From contig JANQHV010000397.1 in the NCBI GenBank assembly GCA_028282505.1, positions 1 to 40,144 of the forward strand: a stretch of DNA of 40,144 bases. Reading direction: 5' to 3'. A program made the translations under genes and the position numbers. This DNA comes from SAR324 cluster bacterium (GTDB lineage Bacteria > SAR324 > NAC60-12). The stretch's first letter is position 1; the number at the start of each line of letters is the position of its first letter. The notes beneath the pieces are model-generated. The model was not told the origin of the DNA and did no database searches. It was given only the letters and a program-made list of their open reading frames with translations. Below are positions 1 to 7,964 of this stretch, in pieces.

Positions 1-504
1 TGTTTGCTGCTGATGATCCCAGGTAGTTTCTTCAAACCAATTGGTAAGGGTTGGAGTTATGATAAAATCAGAGAGTGATTTGTTATTTCCTAACAAAAGG
101 CCTGGACGTTGCACAACCCAAAGGGAAGTAGAAGTTAAAATTTTTTTAGCTTCTTTCCATCGAGGAAAATCTTGATAGGCATCCCACCCGACAACAAGAT
201 GCCATATGACGTCAGGATATTGTAAATAAAGACGTTTCAGGGTATGATAAGTGTATTGGATCTGATCATTTTTCATTTCGAGATCAGACACCACAACCAT
301 ATTCCAACCCTGAAAAGTGCGAGTCACCATTTCCAAACGCAATTCATTAGGTAACAAATCCTGATGTTGCTTAAAGGGAGAGCAACTGGTTGGGATCACG
401 AAAACTTTCTCTACTTCCAATTGGAGAAGTTGCTCTACAACAGCAATATGTCCAAGGTGAATAGGATTGAAGCTTCCTCCAAATATTGCATAATGTGGTA
501 ACAT
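1..504 (-). CDS. nadD: Nicotinate-nucleotide adenylyltransferase, 3'-truncated by window edge
   Basis: Transfers AMP from ATP to nicotinate mononucleotide to make deamido-NAD in cytosolic NAD synthesis. Translation from the ATG at 502-504 gives MLPHYAIFGGSFNPIHLGH, the hallmark N-terminus of NadD with the nucleotidyltransferase GGSFNPxHxGH signature. Further in, WHLVVGWDAYQDFPRWK matches the family's GxDxxxxxxxW segment. 168 codons are present and the reading frame is open to base 1, so the C-terminal part (usual family length about 190-220 residues) lies outside the window. The gene diverges from the PilZ gene across 55 bp. No strong Shine-Dalgarno site is seen, but the signature sits directly at the start, so the start is secure. 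Confidence 0.9.
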   Translation of the reverse strand, partial: MLPHYAIFGGSFNPIHLGHIAVVEQLLQLEVEKVFVIPTSCSPFKQHQDLLPNELRLEMVTRTFQGWNMVVVSDLEMKNDQIQYTYHTLKRLYLQYPDVIWHLVVGWDAYQDFPRWKEAKKILTSTSLWVVQRPGLLLGNNKSLSDFIITPTLTNWFEETTWDHQQQT

Positions 505-559
505 TAGATACACTCAATAATTTGGATAGCACTTTATTTTTATTAATTCAAATGCAATC

Positions 560-1948
560 ATGATGGGATATTCTAAATCCGTATTTCAACGCATCATCCG
601 ATACGGTGCAAAGGTCATTGAACGCTTGACGTTGCTCACTATTCCATTCGTATTATGGTTCATGCTCTCTGGCCAGTTTCGAAAAAGCTACGAAGGACGG
701 CCGCAAGCCTTGGATGGTGGGAATTTAAGCGTGTTTAAATTCAAACAACCCAAAGTCGCCGTTTCCACTCCAGAGTGGGTTTATTGGGCTACTGGAGGAG
801 GATTATTGGCTGTGGCTCTTGGTTTTGTTTTTCTGATTCGATTTAAAAAATACCAGGAAGAGATGCAGCGAAAAAAAGTTGCCGAAGAAAAAGCTCATTT
901 GCGCCTGGATGTCATTCTTTCTAAATTAAACATTATCCTGCCTGAGAGAAAATTACTGGAAGCACTGGCCAATGGTGCTTCGCACCCTGATGATATTTTA
1001 CCGTTAGTTGAATCTGTAGAAGATTTTGAGGGCAAGGTGACAGAATTCAAAAAAACAAAACCGGATGCCAAGGTTTTGAAAAGTATTTACAATTTGCGCC
1101 ATAAGTTGGGCTTTGATGTCAATAATAAACGTGCTAACTTCATTTCAACCCAAATGCTCGCAGGCGGCATAAAGTTGGAATGTCAAATCCCTCATCCCAC
1201 CAAACAGGTTTTATTTGTTTCTACAATTCTGACTGTATCAGAAAATGGAATTTTGCTCAAACCTCCAACTGTGAAGAAAAAACCGGTTAATTTAAAAAGA
1301 TATCCCCATCTAGTCTGCCGAATTCGCAGAGGAGAGGAAGCTGATTACGAATTTCAACTGCCTATTCTTAATCAAATTTTTGGTAAACCCAACGCGATTG
1401 TACTAGGGCATACCAATAACATCAAAAAAATGTTTATCCGCGAATCAGAGCGGGTAAAAGTCGATATTTTCACCACCTTCTATGCCATGACAGAAGAAAA
1501 ATTAAATTCACTGGGGACTGGTGTGAGTATCACCAAATCCGACATTGCTTTGGAATCTGTCAATGGTCAAATCGTTGACATGAGTGTAGGAGGTTTGAAG
1601 GCGGAAGTCGAGAAACTTCCCAAAAATTTTGAGGAAGGCGACCTTCTCATTTTCCATATTCAAGGGGCAAACTTACGTGAAGATATGAAAGCTCGTGTGC
1701 TGAAAATCAATCCCAGAGGGTCAGAATATGACATTCACATGCAATTTTTCCGTACCAGGGAATTAGAGCGGTTGAAAATCAAAAAATTCATATTCCGTAC
1801 TCAGAAACAAACACAGCAAACAAATACTCAAAGTGCCCCTCCCTCAACTGAGCAATCGTCTATGGCGTCTAAACCAAAAATGTCTCCTGACATGCCAAAA
1901 GCTTCTGACTCTGTTAGCTCCAACGAACGAAATGCCTTGCTTCAATGA
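560..1948 (+). CDS. Membrane-anchored PilZ-domain protein (putative c-di-GMP effector)
   Basis: A 462-residue protein with two hydrophobic segments (about residues 23-39 and 72-94), a charged, probably helical region (95-190), a beta-rich middle domain (195-290) and a C-terminal PilZ domain (about 292-412). The two PilZ ligand signatures are visible: RESER at 294-298 (RxxxR) and DMSVGG at 340-345 (D/NxSxxG). This is a YcgR/PilZN-PilZ-like layout. By family knowledge it should bind cyclic di-GMP at the cytoplasmic face, but the output partner is unknown. The tail (415-462) is Q/S/P-rich and probably disordered. Two tandem ATGs occur at the start and no strong ribosome site is seen. The stop codon lies 1 bp from the end of the convergent SHMT gene. 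Confidence 0.8.
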   Translation: MMGYSKSVFQRIIRYGAKVIERLTLLTIPFVLWFMLSGQFRKSYEGRPQALDGGNLSVFKFKQPKVAVSTPEWVYWATGGGLLAVALGFVFLIRFKKYQEEMQRKKVAEEKAHLRLDVILSKLNIILPERKLLEALANGASHPDDILPLVESVEDFEGKVTEFKKTKPDAKVLKSIYNLRHKLGFDVNNKRANFISTQMLAGGIKLECQIPHPTKQVLFVSTILTVSENGILLKPPTVKKKPVNLKRYPHLVCRIRRGEEADYEFQLPILNQIFGKPNAIVLGHTNNIKKMFIRESERVKVDIFTTFYAMTEEKLNSLGTGVSITKSDIALESVNGQIVDMSVGGLKAEVEKLPKNFEEGDLLIFHIQGANLREDMKARVLKINPRGSEYDIHMQFFRTRELERLKIKKFIFRTQKQTQQTNTQSAPPSTEQSSMASKPKMSPDMPKASDSVSSNERNALLQ

Positions 1949-1949
1949 T

Positions 1950-3242
1950 TCAGGCATAATGGATTTCCGTAAAGCGGCCTCGTAGTTTTGTCACAGCACT
2001 TTTCACATTTTTTCCATGCAGAGCTGCTGCCATCAGAGTTGCAAGCTCTCCCATTTCTGGTTCTTTCATCCCAAAGCGTGTCATTTCCTGAACTCCAATG
2101 CGGAAACCGGATGGATTGCGTGCATCTTGATCACCAGGCAGCATGTTATAATTGAGAATAATATTATTAGCAGCCAGTTGTTTTGCCAAATCCTTAGCAG
2201 CTCCATAAGCAGCAACGTTGATGGCAATTTGATGACTTTCCGTGAAACCAAAATCTTTTGCTTCTACACGAACTCCTTCGTCTTCCAATGCTTGTCCCAA
2301 AGCTTTCGCATTTTTTACAGTCTGGGCAGCATATTCCTGTCCAAACTCTTTCATCTCTCGAATCGTGACAAGTAACCCAGGAATCGTGTGCAAGTGATGA
2401 TTGCTGGAGGAGCCCGGCATAATTCCCCGGTCAATATTGGCCCACCATTTCAACTCGTTTTCTGCCTGCAGTTTACCTAAGATCACTCCTCGTTGGGGAC
2501 CTGGAAAGGTTTTGTGAGTACTGCCGCTAATGAAATGTGCTCCTTCCTCGAATGGATTTTGAAACTGTCCTCCCAAAATTAAACCCAGTACATGGGCACC
2601 ATCATATAAAACAGGAATATTTTTTGTACGACACACTTCCGCAATCTCTTTGACGGGTTCAGGAAATAAAAATAAACTTTTCCCTAAGACCACCATCCTG
2701 GGAGAAGATTGTTCAATCAAGGCCACACTTTTGGCAGTATCAATATGATAACCATCTTCAGTAGTGGGCCAAAAATGTAGGGAAATTGAATTTTCTTTAT
2801 TGAGGGCGAGTGCTTGTCCGCGTACTTGAATACGTCTTCCAAAAACTCCAATCGGATTGTGACTAATGTGTCCCCCGGCATCAATGGAGTTGACAATGAC
2901 AGTGTCCCCTCCACGCAATAAAGCAAGAGCAATTGCCGTATTGGCAGCATTTCCACTAATGGGGCGCACATCTGCATGAGTACAGTTGGCTAAATCTATT
3001 ATTTCTTGTGTTGCCAACATCTCAATTTCATCAATATAATCTGTTCCCTCATAATACCGATTGATCGACTCAGATGTATTAGGATGCCCTTCTGCATAAC
3101 GGCCCATAAAATCATTACATTCAATACTCCGTACAGCAGGAGATTGTGTATTCTCACTGGCAATCAAATTGATGGCTTCCTGTCCTCTCCAAACATTCTG
3201 TTGTTCAACAATTTTCAAGACATCTGAAATTTCGACACTCAT
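1950..3242 (-). CDS. glyA: Serine hydroxymethyltransferase family enzyme, archaeal-like type
   Basis: PLP enzyme of fold type I, expected to interconvert serine and glycine with a one-carbon carrier. Visible motifs (numbering from the chosen start) are NLIASEN near 25-31, RYAEGHP near 48-54, the substrate segment GGHISH near 123-128, DGAH near 214-217, and GSTHKTFPGPQRG with PLP lysine K244. The wording of these motifs (GGHISH, STHKTFxGPQRG) is closer to archaeal SHMTs than to the usual 415-residue bacterial GlyA. A related beta-hydroxy-amino-acid aldolase role is the main alternative. The ATG at 3242 is chosen over the longer frame (3302) because a GGAG ribosome site precedes it and the conserved protein begins there (430 residues). 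It lies 95 bp downstream of the HldE-like gene and could be cotranscribed with it. Confidence 0.82.
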   Translation of the reverse strand: MSVEISDVLKIVEQQNVWRGQEAINLIASENTQSPAVRSIECNDFMGRYAEGHPNTSESINRYYEGTDYIDEIEMLATQEIIDLANCTHADVRPISGNAANTAIALALLRGGDTVIVNSIDAGGHISHNPIGVFGRRIQVRGQALALNKENSISLHFWPTTEDGYHIDTAKSVALIEQSSPRMVVLGKSLFLFPEPVKEIAEVCRTKNIPVLYDGAHVLGLILGGQFQNPFEEGAHFISGSTHKTFPGPQRGVILGKLQAENELKWWANIDRGIMPGSSSNHHLHTIPGLLVTIREMKEFGQEYAAQTVKNAKALGQALEDEGVRVEAKDFGFTESHQIAINVAAYGAAKDLAKQLAANNIILNYNMLPGDQDARNPSGFRIGVQEMTRFGMKEPEMGELATLMAAALHGKNVKSAVTKLRGRFTEIHYA

Positions 3243-3337
3243 ATTTTTTTCTCCATAATGACAATGTTGTTTGAATTCTATTGTTGCATGAGAAACATAC
3301 ATAGATTGGTGTACTGCTTTTTCTCAACATCAATTTA

Positions 3338-4741
3338 TTAATATTCTGGTAAATAATGCACCGTTGCCCCAATGGCATCAATCACGGTCTGCTCAGCTAG
3401 TGGTTGCTGGTGGTGTGGTTCACCTTTCACGACGATAGAGGGTTTCAATTGCTCTAGCAAATGGTTGGCATTAGTATCATCAAAAATGATCACCCAATCA
3501 ATACCTTCAATAGATGCCAGTAAAGAAGCACGATCTTTTTCATTGAGCAGTGGGGGTGTTCCTTTTTGTTGTTCAATAGAATGATCACTATTGATGGCGA
3601 CGACTCGAATTCCCTTGAACTTTTGCATTTGTTTTAAAAATTTCAAATGAGCTGCTGAAATATTATCAAAATACCCATTAGTGAAAATCAAAGGAAGTTT
3701 TTGATGTTCCAGGGAGGAAAGTAAATGATCCAGAGAAACGACTTTATCTGAACCATGTCCCATTTCCAATTTTTGCAATAGTTCTGACTTGGTAAAGGAA
3801 GTGACTCCCACGTGCATGATTTCCATGCCTGCTGCTAAATTTGCCCATGCTGCAGCATGCTCAATGGGAATATTGGCCGACATCAAAAATGCCAGCATAC
3901 TCACAACCATATCTCCTGCTCCAACTACATCAAACACCTCTTGTGTTTCTGATTCGAAACAAAAATAATTATCCGAATTTTCAAAGAGCAACAAACCGTC
4001 TCGGTCTAGACTGACAATAACGTATTTGAAATTAAATTTTTTTTGGATTTGTGCAGCGGCCTTTAGGGCATCATTCATATTCTCAACGGCATATTCTGCT
4101 GCTAAAGAGATTTCTCGACGATTCGGTTTGATGAGTGTAAAATCATGATAAATTTGATAATTCGCCCCAAGTGCAGGATCTACGACTGTATCGATTTTAT
4201 ATTTTCCTGACAGGGATCGAATTGTCTCCAAAATGGGTGCTGTTAACATCCCTTTTCCATAGTCAGAAATTAAGATCAGATCCACATGTGGGATAATTCT
4301 TTCCAAATACTCAATAATTTCTGGCTCACACGGCAGTTTCCATTCTCTAGGAGGATCAAAATCCATCCTGAGTAGATGATGATGCCCTGCAAGCATGCGG
4401 TGTTTCAAGATGGTTGTAAAACCTTCCTGTTTCAACACACCTGTTGTATCAATACCTGCTTCTTCGAAAAGTTGATATACTCCATCAGCATTGGCATCTT
4501 TCCCAACTATTCCACAGGCAAACACTTTTGTTCCAAGTGCTACTAAATTATTCATGGCATTGGCAGCACCTCCCAAGCGATTCTCTTCTCGTGAAACACG
4601 AAGTACTGGAATTGGGGCTTCTGGAGAAATCCTCTCCACACTTCCCCAGGTATACCGATCCAGCATCAAATCACCAATTACTAAAATGGAAGGGGATTGT
4701 ACTTGCTCCAAAGAATATTGGAGTTCTTGTTTGCTTATCAC
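3338..4741 (-). CDS. hldE: HldE-like bifunctional heptose-7-phosphate kinase / nucleotidyltransferase, second domain degenerate
   Basis: Two-domain protein of 467 residues, matching the HldE/RfaE length. Residues about 17-325 are a PfkB/ribokinase-type kinase: GDLMLDRYTWG near 23-33, NRLGGAANAMNN near 54-65, and the catalytic GAGD in FDVVGAGDMV. Residues about 350-467 are a cytidylyltransferase-fold domain, normally the adenylyltransferase making ADP-heptose for the LPS core. Its signature reads NGYFDNISAAH instead of NGCFDxxHxGH, so the first His and the Gly of HxGH are replaced, while the later DRASLLA and VVKG elements remain. Kinase activity is likely; adenylyltransferase activity is doubtful. 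The start is GTG (4739-4741), 12 bp after the DsbA-like gene's stop, suggesting one operon. Confidence 0.8.
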   Translation of the reverse strand: MISKQELQYSLEQVQSPSILVIGDLMLDRYTWGSVERISPEAPIPVLRVSREENRLGGAANAMNNLVALGTKVFACGIVGKDANADGVYQLFEEAGIDTTGVLKQEGFTTILKHRMLAGHHHLLRMDFDPPREWKLPCEPEIIEYLERIIPHVDLILISDYGKGMLTAPILETIRSLSGKYKIDTVVDPALGANYQIYHDFTLIKPNRREISLAAEYAVENMNDALKAAAQIQKKFNFKYVIVSLDRDGLLLFENSDNYFCFESETQEVFDVVGAGDMVVSMLAFLMSANIPIEHAAAWANLAAGMEIMHVGVTSFTKSELLQKLEMGHGSDKVVSLDHLLSSLEHQKLPLIFTNGYFDNISAAHLKFLKQMQKFKGIRVVAINSDHSIEQQKGTPPLLNEKDRASLLASIEGIDWVIIFDDTNANHLLEQLKPSIVVKGEPHHQQPLAEQTVIDAIGATVHYLPEY

Positions 4742-4753
4742 TGTTATTTGTAT

Positions 4754-5794
4754 TTATGATTTTTTATTCAAATATTTTTGAATGGTCTTTTCAAAAACCG
4801 TTTGAGGGAGTGCTCCAGAAAGGACTTCTCCTGTTATTTTTTTTGTTTTGGAGTCATAGGTTCCTATCATAAAACCAGGGGTGCCACTGATACCAATGGC
4901 AGAGCCCTCACGAATATCATTTTGTACCAACTCCCGATATTTTTCTTGATCCAGGCACTGATTAAACTTTTTTAGATTTTTCACCTTAATCGTTTTAGCA
5001 TAACCTTTCAAATCAGTTAGATACTGTTTACGTTGATTTTGATAAAGTATCTTATGCATTTCTTCAAATTTTCCCTGCTCTCTGGCGCATTCTGCTGCAA
5101 TTGCGGCTTCATCGGCTTCTGTATGAAAGGATAAAGGAAAATGACGGTATGCAAAAGCCACTTTTTCTTGGTACTTTTTCATTAAATTACTGAGAGTTGG
5201 CTGAATTCTGCCACAAAAAGGGCATTGATAATCAGAGAATTCAAGCAACATGACAGATGCATTGGGACTGGTCCGAATCACAGCAGTTCCTACTGAAGCT
5301 GTGACTAGAAACTCAGCGGGAGGCTCCAGATAGTTTTGTATCCAGCCTTTTTCAACAGCCATCGCAAATTGATGGGCTAAATGGACCCTGTTGTTACGTT
5401 CCACAAGGTATTGTTCAATTTGACCTCCTAATTGTTCCAACGTTCCACGCTGCTGAAGATTATTTTGCTTATAAAATGTTTCTACTTCCTTGTCAGTCAC
5501 CTTTGAGGAAGGGGCCAGAGTGATTTCTTTATGCTTTTTCGCCAGTTCTGTCAAGGCGACCTGTGGGAGTTCTGCCGCTATTTCTTCATAAAGATTTTCA
5601 AGTAAATCATGAATCGATTTATTCATGATATCATTCAGATGTACTGCCTTGCCATCCACTCTGGCAATAACAGGGTTGCTGGTATACTGCCCTGCCTCGA
5701 TCTTTGTCTCTTTTGATTTATGCTGATCGGCTACAGCAACAGAAACCAGGAGTCCAGTACAAAAAAAGAGTAGACACGCTTTAAAAAATTTCAT
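4754..5794 (-). CDS. Secreted DsbA-family thiol oxidoreductase with SurA-like N-terminal region
   Basis: Periplasmic thiol-disulfide protein of 346 residues. A signal peptide (1-22, ending SVAVADQ) is followed by VIARVDGKAVHLNDI (42-56), which resembles the start of SurA-type peptidyl-prolyl isomerase N-domains, then a helical region to about 160. The C-terminal thioredoxin-fold domain carries the active site C191-P-F-C194 and a cis-proline loop SGTPGF (T305-P306). This resembles DsbA/DsbG-like proteins of the thioredoxin_4 type. It could form or isomerise disulfides in envelope proteins; whether the N-terminal part binds unfolded substrates is inference. The ATG at 5794 is chosen because an AGGAGG sits five bases upstream; a GTG two codons earlier lies inside that site. 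Confidence 0.8.
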   Translation of the reverse strand: MKFFKACLLFFCTGLLVSVAVADQHKSKETKIEAGQYTSNPVIARVDGKAVHLNDIMNKSIHDLLENLYEEIAAELPQVALTELAKKHKEITLAPSSKVTDKEVETFYKQNNLQQRGTLEQLGGQIEQYLVERNNRVHLAHQFAMAVEKGWIQNYLEPPAEFLVTASVGTAVIRTSPNASVMLLEFSDYQCPFCGRIQPTLSNLMKKYQEKVAFAYRHFPLSFHTEADEAAIAAECAREQGKFEEMHKILYQNQRKQYLTDLKGYAKTIKVKNLKKFNQCLDQEKYRELVQNDIREGSAIGISGTPGFMIGTYDSKTKKITGEVLSGALPQTVFEKTIQKYLNKKS

Positions 5795-5799
5795 AATCA

Positions 5800-5805
5800 C
5801 CTCCT
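5800..5805 (-). promoter_or_regulatory. Ribosome binding site deciding the DsbA-like start
   Basis: On the minus strand the sequence reads AGGAGG, then GTGATT overlapping it, then ATG. Spacing of five bases to the ATG at 5794 selects that codon over the GTG at 5800, which would overlap the site. Confidence 0.7.
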
Positions 5806-6031
5806 CGTCCTTTGAATAATTTTTCGTGGAATAACAATAAAACCAGGGAATGCGTAGTATCTCATTGCAAATCTGCTCCCTGCAATAGACGTTTCTGCTC
5901 CTGTTTTATTACAGACCCTTGAGGATGTTTGTGAACAAAATGGTTAGTCTATAGCCAGAGGAATTGCCCAATAATCATGTGAGAGTAAAGGTGAGACTGG
6001 AAAATATAATATAAAAAACTGTAAATTTAGC

Positions 6032-6057
6032 AAGGTGGAAGTATAATTTCACCTTTT
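6032..6057 (+). terminator. Terminator-like stem-loop upstream of lnt
   Basis: AAGGTGGAA (6032-6040), a six-base loop, then TTTCACCTT (6047-6055) can pair over 9 bp with one G-U pair and is followed by TT. It looks like a weak intrinsic terminator reading rightwards, yet no recognised rightward gene lies upstream, so it may be a leader attenuator for lnt or the end of a small RNA. Confidence 0.35.
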
Positions 6058-6165
6058 CCACAATGCCGTCAAAATATCAAAATCTCATCTGTAGATATCT
6101 CGATAAATACTTTCCAATGGAATAAATTTTGCGCAAAATAAGTGATTGCACAAATACACGGAGAA

Positions 6166-6241
6166 GAAATGAGAAGTGAGTGATGAGAAATGAGAAAGGA
6201 ACTTTACAAAACCTCATATCTCACATCTCAAAACTCATTTC
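6166..6241. repeat. Imperfect 29-bp inverted repeat of TGAG-rich units
   Basis: The left arm (6166-6194) and the right arm (6213-6241, reverse-complemented) are both 29 bases and agree at 22 positions, with an 18-base loop. Both arms are built of TGAG-type units and start with GAAATGAG. The element overlaps the first codons of the longest frame for lnt, arguing that this part is not coding. It resembles dispersed intergenic palindromes of bacterial genomes. Confidence 0.6.
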
Positions 6242-6314
6242 CAGACCACGGATTTGCTCAGGAATGCATTTTGTAGCAAAGGCCAGATCATTGGAAAAAA
6301 CTTTTTTACTATAC

Positions 6315-7958
6315 ATGGGCAAATCAAATCCATTGTCTTCCCTGGTTCTGGTCTTTATTTCTGGAGTAGGGGCTGGTCTGGCCAGCATGGTTTCTTCTTT
6401 CCAATATTTAGGATTGGTGGCTTATTTTCCCTTATTATTGGTATTGGACCGTATCTACCAGAGTCAGGAGTACACATGGAAACGGAAAATCTTCTACACA
6501 TTGTTAGCCTGCTGGGGTGTTGGAGCCATTGGAGCTACCATTGCAAATCCCTGGATGATTCATAGCATTCATGTATTTGGGCACATGCCTTGGGGCATTG
6601 CAGTTCTCATTACAGGTCTTGTTTATGGCTTCGAGATCACCTTGGTTCTTTGGGTGTGCTTTGGTTTTCCGATGATATTTATTAAAAGGCTGGAAGGATG
6701 GGACATTCCTTTCCGTTTTTGTTTTTTTTTATTGGCTGATCCCTTATATCCCAGACTATTTCAATGGTCTTTTGGAGGATTTGTCTTTACAGAAACCGTC
6801 TGGATTGCCCAAATTGCAGATTTAGTAGGAGACTGGGGATTAGGGTTTTATAGCATTGGATTCCATTTTCTCCTTCTTCTATTTTGGCGTAAAGCGCTCT
6901 TACCTGCATCATTTAACAAATCGGTTGCCATTGGCTTTACAGGAGTCTACTTTTTTTTACTGGTTGCAGGAATTGCTTATGGAGGATGGCGCACTACACA
7001 ACTAGAGTCTTTCTTAGCAGAAGGAGAACCGTTGCATATTGTGGCAATCCAGCCTAATTTTTCCTTGCAGCAGTTAGCCTCTAACCCTGATTTGGCTTAT
7101 TCAAAGCGTGAAACAAATATCAGGGCCTTGCTTTATGATTCACAACAAGCACTTGAAGCACTCCCTGATGATTCCACTATTCCTAAACTATTAGTATGGC
7201 CAGAATCCGTCTATCCGTTTGCTTATTTAAAAGACCCTGCTGAACAAAAAAGAATTCAGCGATTTGTCAAAAGGTACCAAACGGCGTTATTATTCGCAAC
7301 CATTGACTGGGAGGAAACTCCCACAGGCTACCAGTTTTATGGTATATCGCTTTTGATTGGAAGCGATGGAGAAATAAAAGGGAGATATAACAAAATATTC
7401 TTAATTCCTTTTGGAGAATATATCCCAGGGGGAGCTGTTTTTCCAGCATACCGCCAGTGGTTGAAGCAACTGGTCCCGAATATTTCAGAATTCAAACGAG
7501 GAGATGATTTCACGGTGTTTCAGCTTGCTGATAATTTGCCATTTTCAGGTAGTATTTGTTTTGATGTGTTTTCTCCTAAAATTATTCGCAACATGGTACG
7601 CAACGGTGCACAATTCGTGATCAATCTTAGCAATTTAGCCTGGTTTGGCAAAACCAATGCTACCCGTCAAATGGAAATGATGATTCGTTGGAAAGCTATC
7701 GAAAACAGAGTTCCTTTCCTTTACATCTCTAATAATGGGGAAACTATGTTCATCAACGCTTTAGGAGAAAAAGTGGGGAAAAAACTGGAGTTGTTCGAAC
7801 AAGGAAGTCTTTCAAAAACCATTCTCCTGCAACAATATTTTTCTATTTACCGTGAATACAGAGAGTGGCTGCTAGCTGGAATTTTTCTGGTCTTTTTAGT
7901 CATTACGATTTATGCCCAGTGGAAGGACAGGCTTTTTTCTGCAAAATTGTATGAATAG
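6315..7958 (+). CDS. lnt: Apolipoprotein N-acyltransferase
   Basis: Inner-membrane enzyme that adds the third acyl chain to the N-terminal cysteine of lipoproteins, the last step of lipoprotein maturation in diderms. The N-terminal half has several hydrophobic segments. The C-terminal periplasmic half is a nitrilase-fold domain with the expected Glu-Lys-Cys triad: Glu in VWPESVYPF (codon at 7203-7205), Lys in RYNKIFLIPFGEY (7392-7394) and Cys in GSICFDVFSP (7557-7559). A final transmembrane segment follows, near the C-terminus. The open frame extends upstream to 6180, but that extension lies over an inverted repeat and is not membrane-like. The ATG at 6315 (MGKSNPLSS) is the likely start, giving 547 residues, although its ribosome site is weak. 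It ends 6 bp from the convergent kinase gene. Confidence 0.9.
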   Translation: MGKSNPLSSLVLVFISGVGAGLASMVSSFQYLGLVAYFPLLLVLDRIYQSQEYTWKRKIFYTLLACWGVGAIGATIANPWMIHSIHVFGHMPWGIAVLITGLVYGFEITLVLWVCFGFPMIFIKRLEGWDIPFRFCFFLLADPLYPRLFQWSFGGFVFTETVWIAQIADLVGDWGLGFYSIGFHFLLLLFWRKALLPASFNKSVAIGFTGVYFFLLVAGIAYGGWRTTQLESFLAEGEPLHIVAIQPNFSLQQLASNPDLAYSKRETNIRALLYDSQQALEALPDDSTIPKLLVWPESVYPFAYLKDPAEQKRIQRFVKRYQTALLFATIDWEETPTGYQFYGISLLIGSDGEIKGRYNKIFLIPFGEYIPGGAVFPAYRQWLKQLVPNISEFKRGDDFTVFQLADNLPFSGSICFDVFSPKIIRNMVRNGAQFVINLSNLAWFGKTNATRQMEMMIRWKAIENRVPFLYISNNGETMFINALGEKVGKKLELFEQGSLSKTILLQQYFSIYREYREWLLAGIFLVFLVITIYAQWKDRLFSAKLYE

Positions 7959-7964
7959 AAATAC

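Larger units (their letters stand above)
5795..6314. other. Intergenic region between divergent DsbA-like gene and lnt
   Basis: About 520 bp without a convincing gene. It holds the DsbA-like ribosome site, a stem-loop followed by a short T run (6032-6057) and an imperfect inverted repeat of TGAG-type units (6166-6241). Because the two genes diverge, promoters for both must lie here, but no clear consensus boxes were found by eye. Confidence 0.6.

Noticed and set aside
4444-4872. 142-codon plus-strand frame spanning the hldE-like/DsbA-like junction
   Set aside because: Shadow of two well-supported minus-strand genes; no independent motif.
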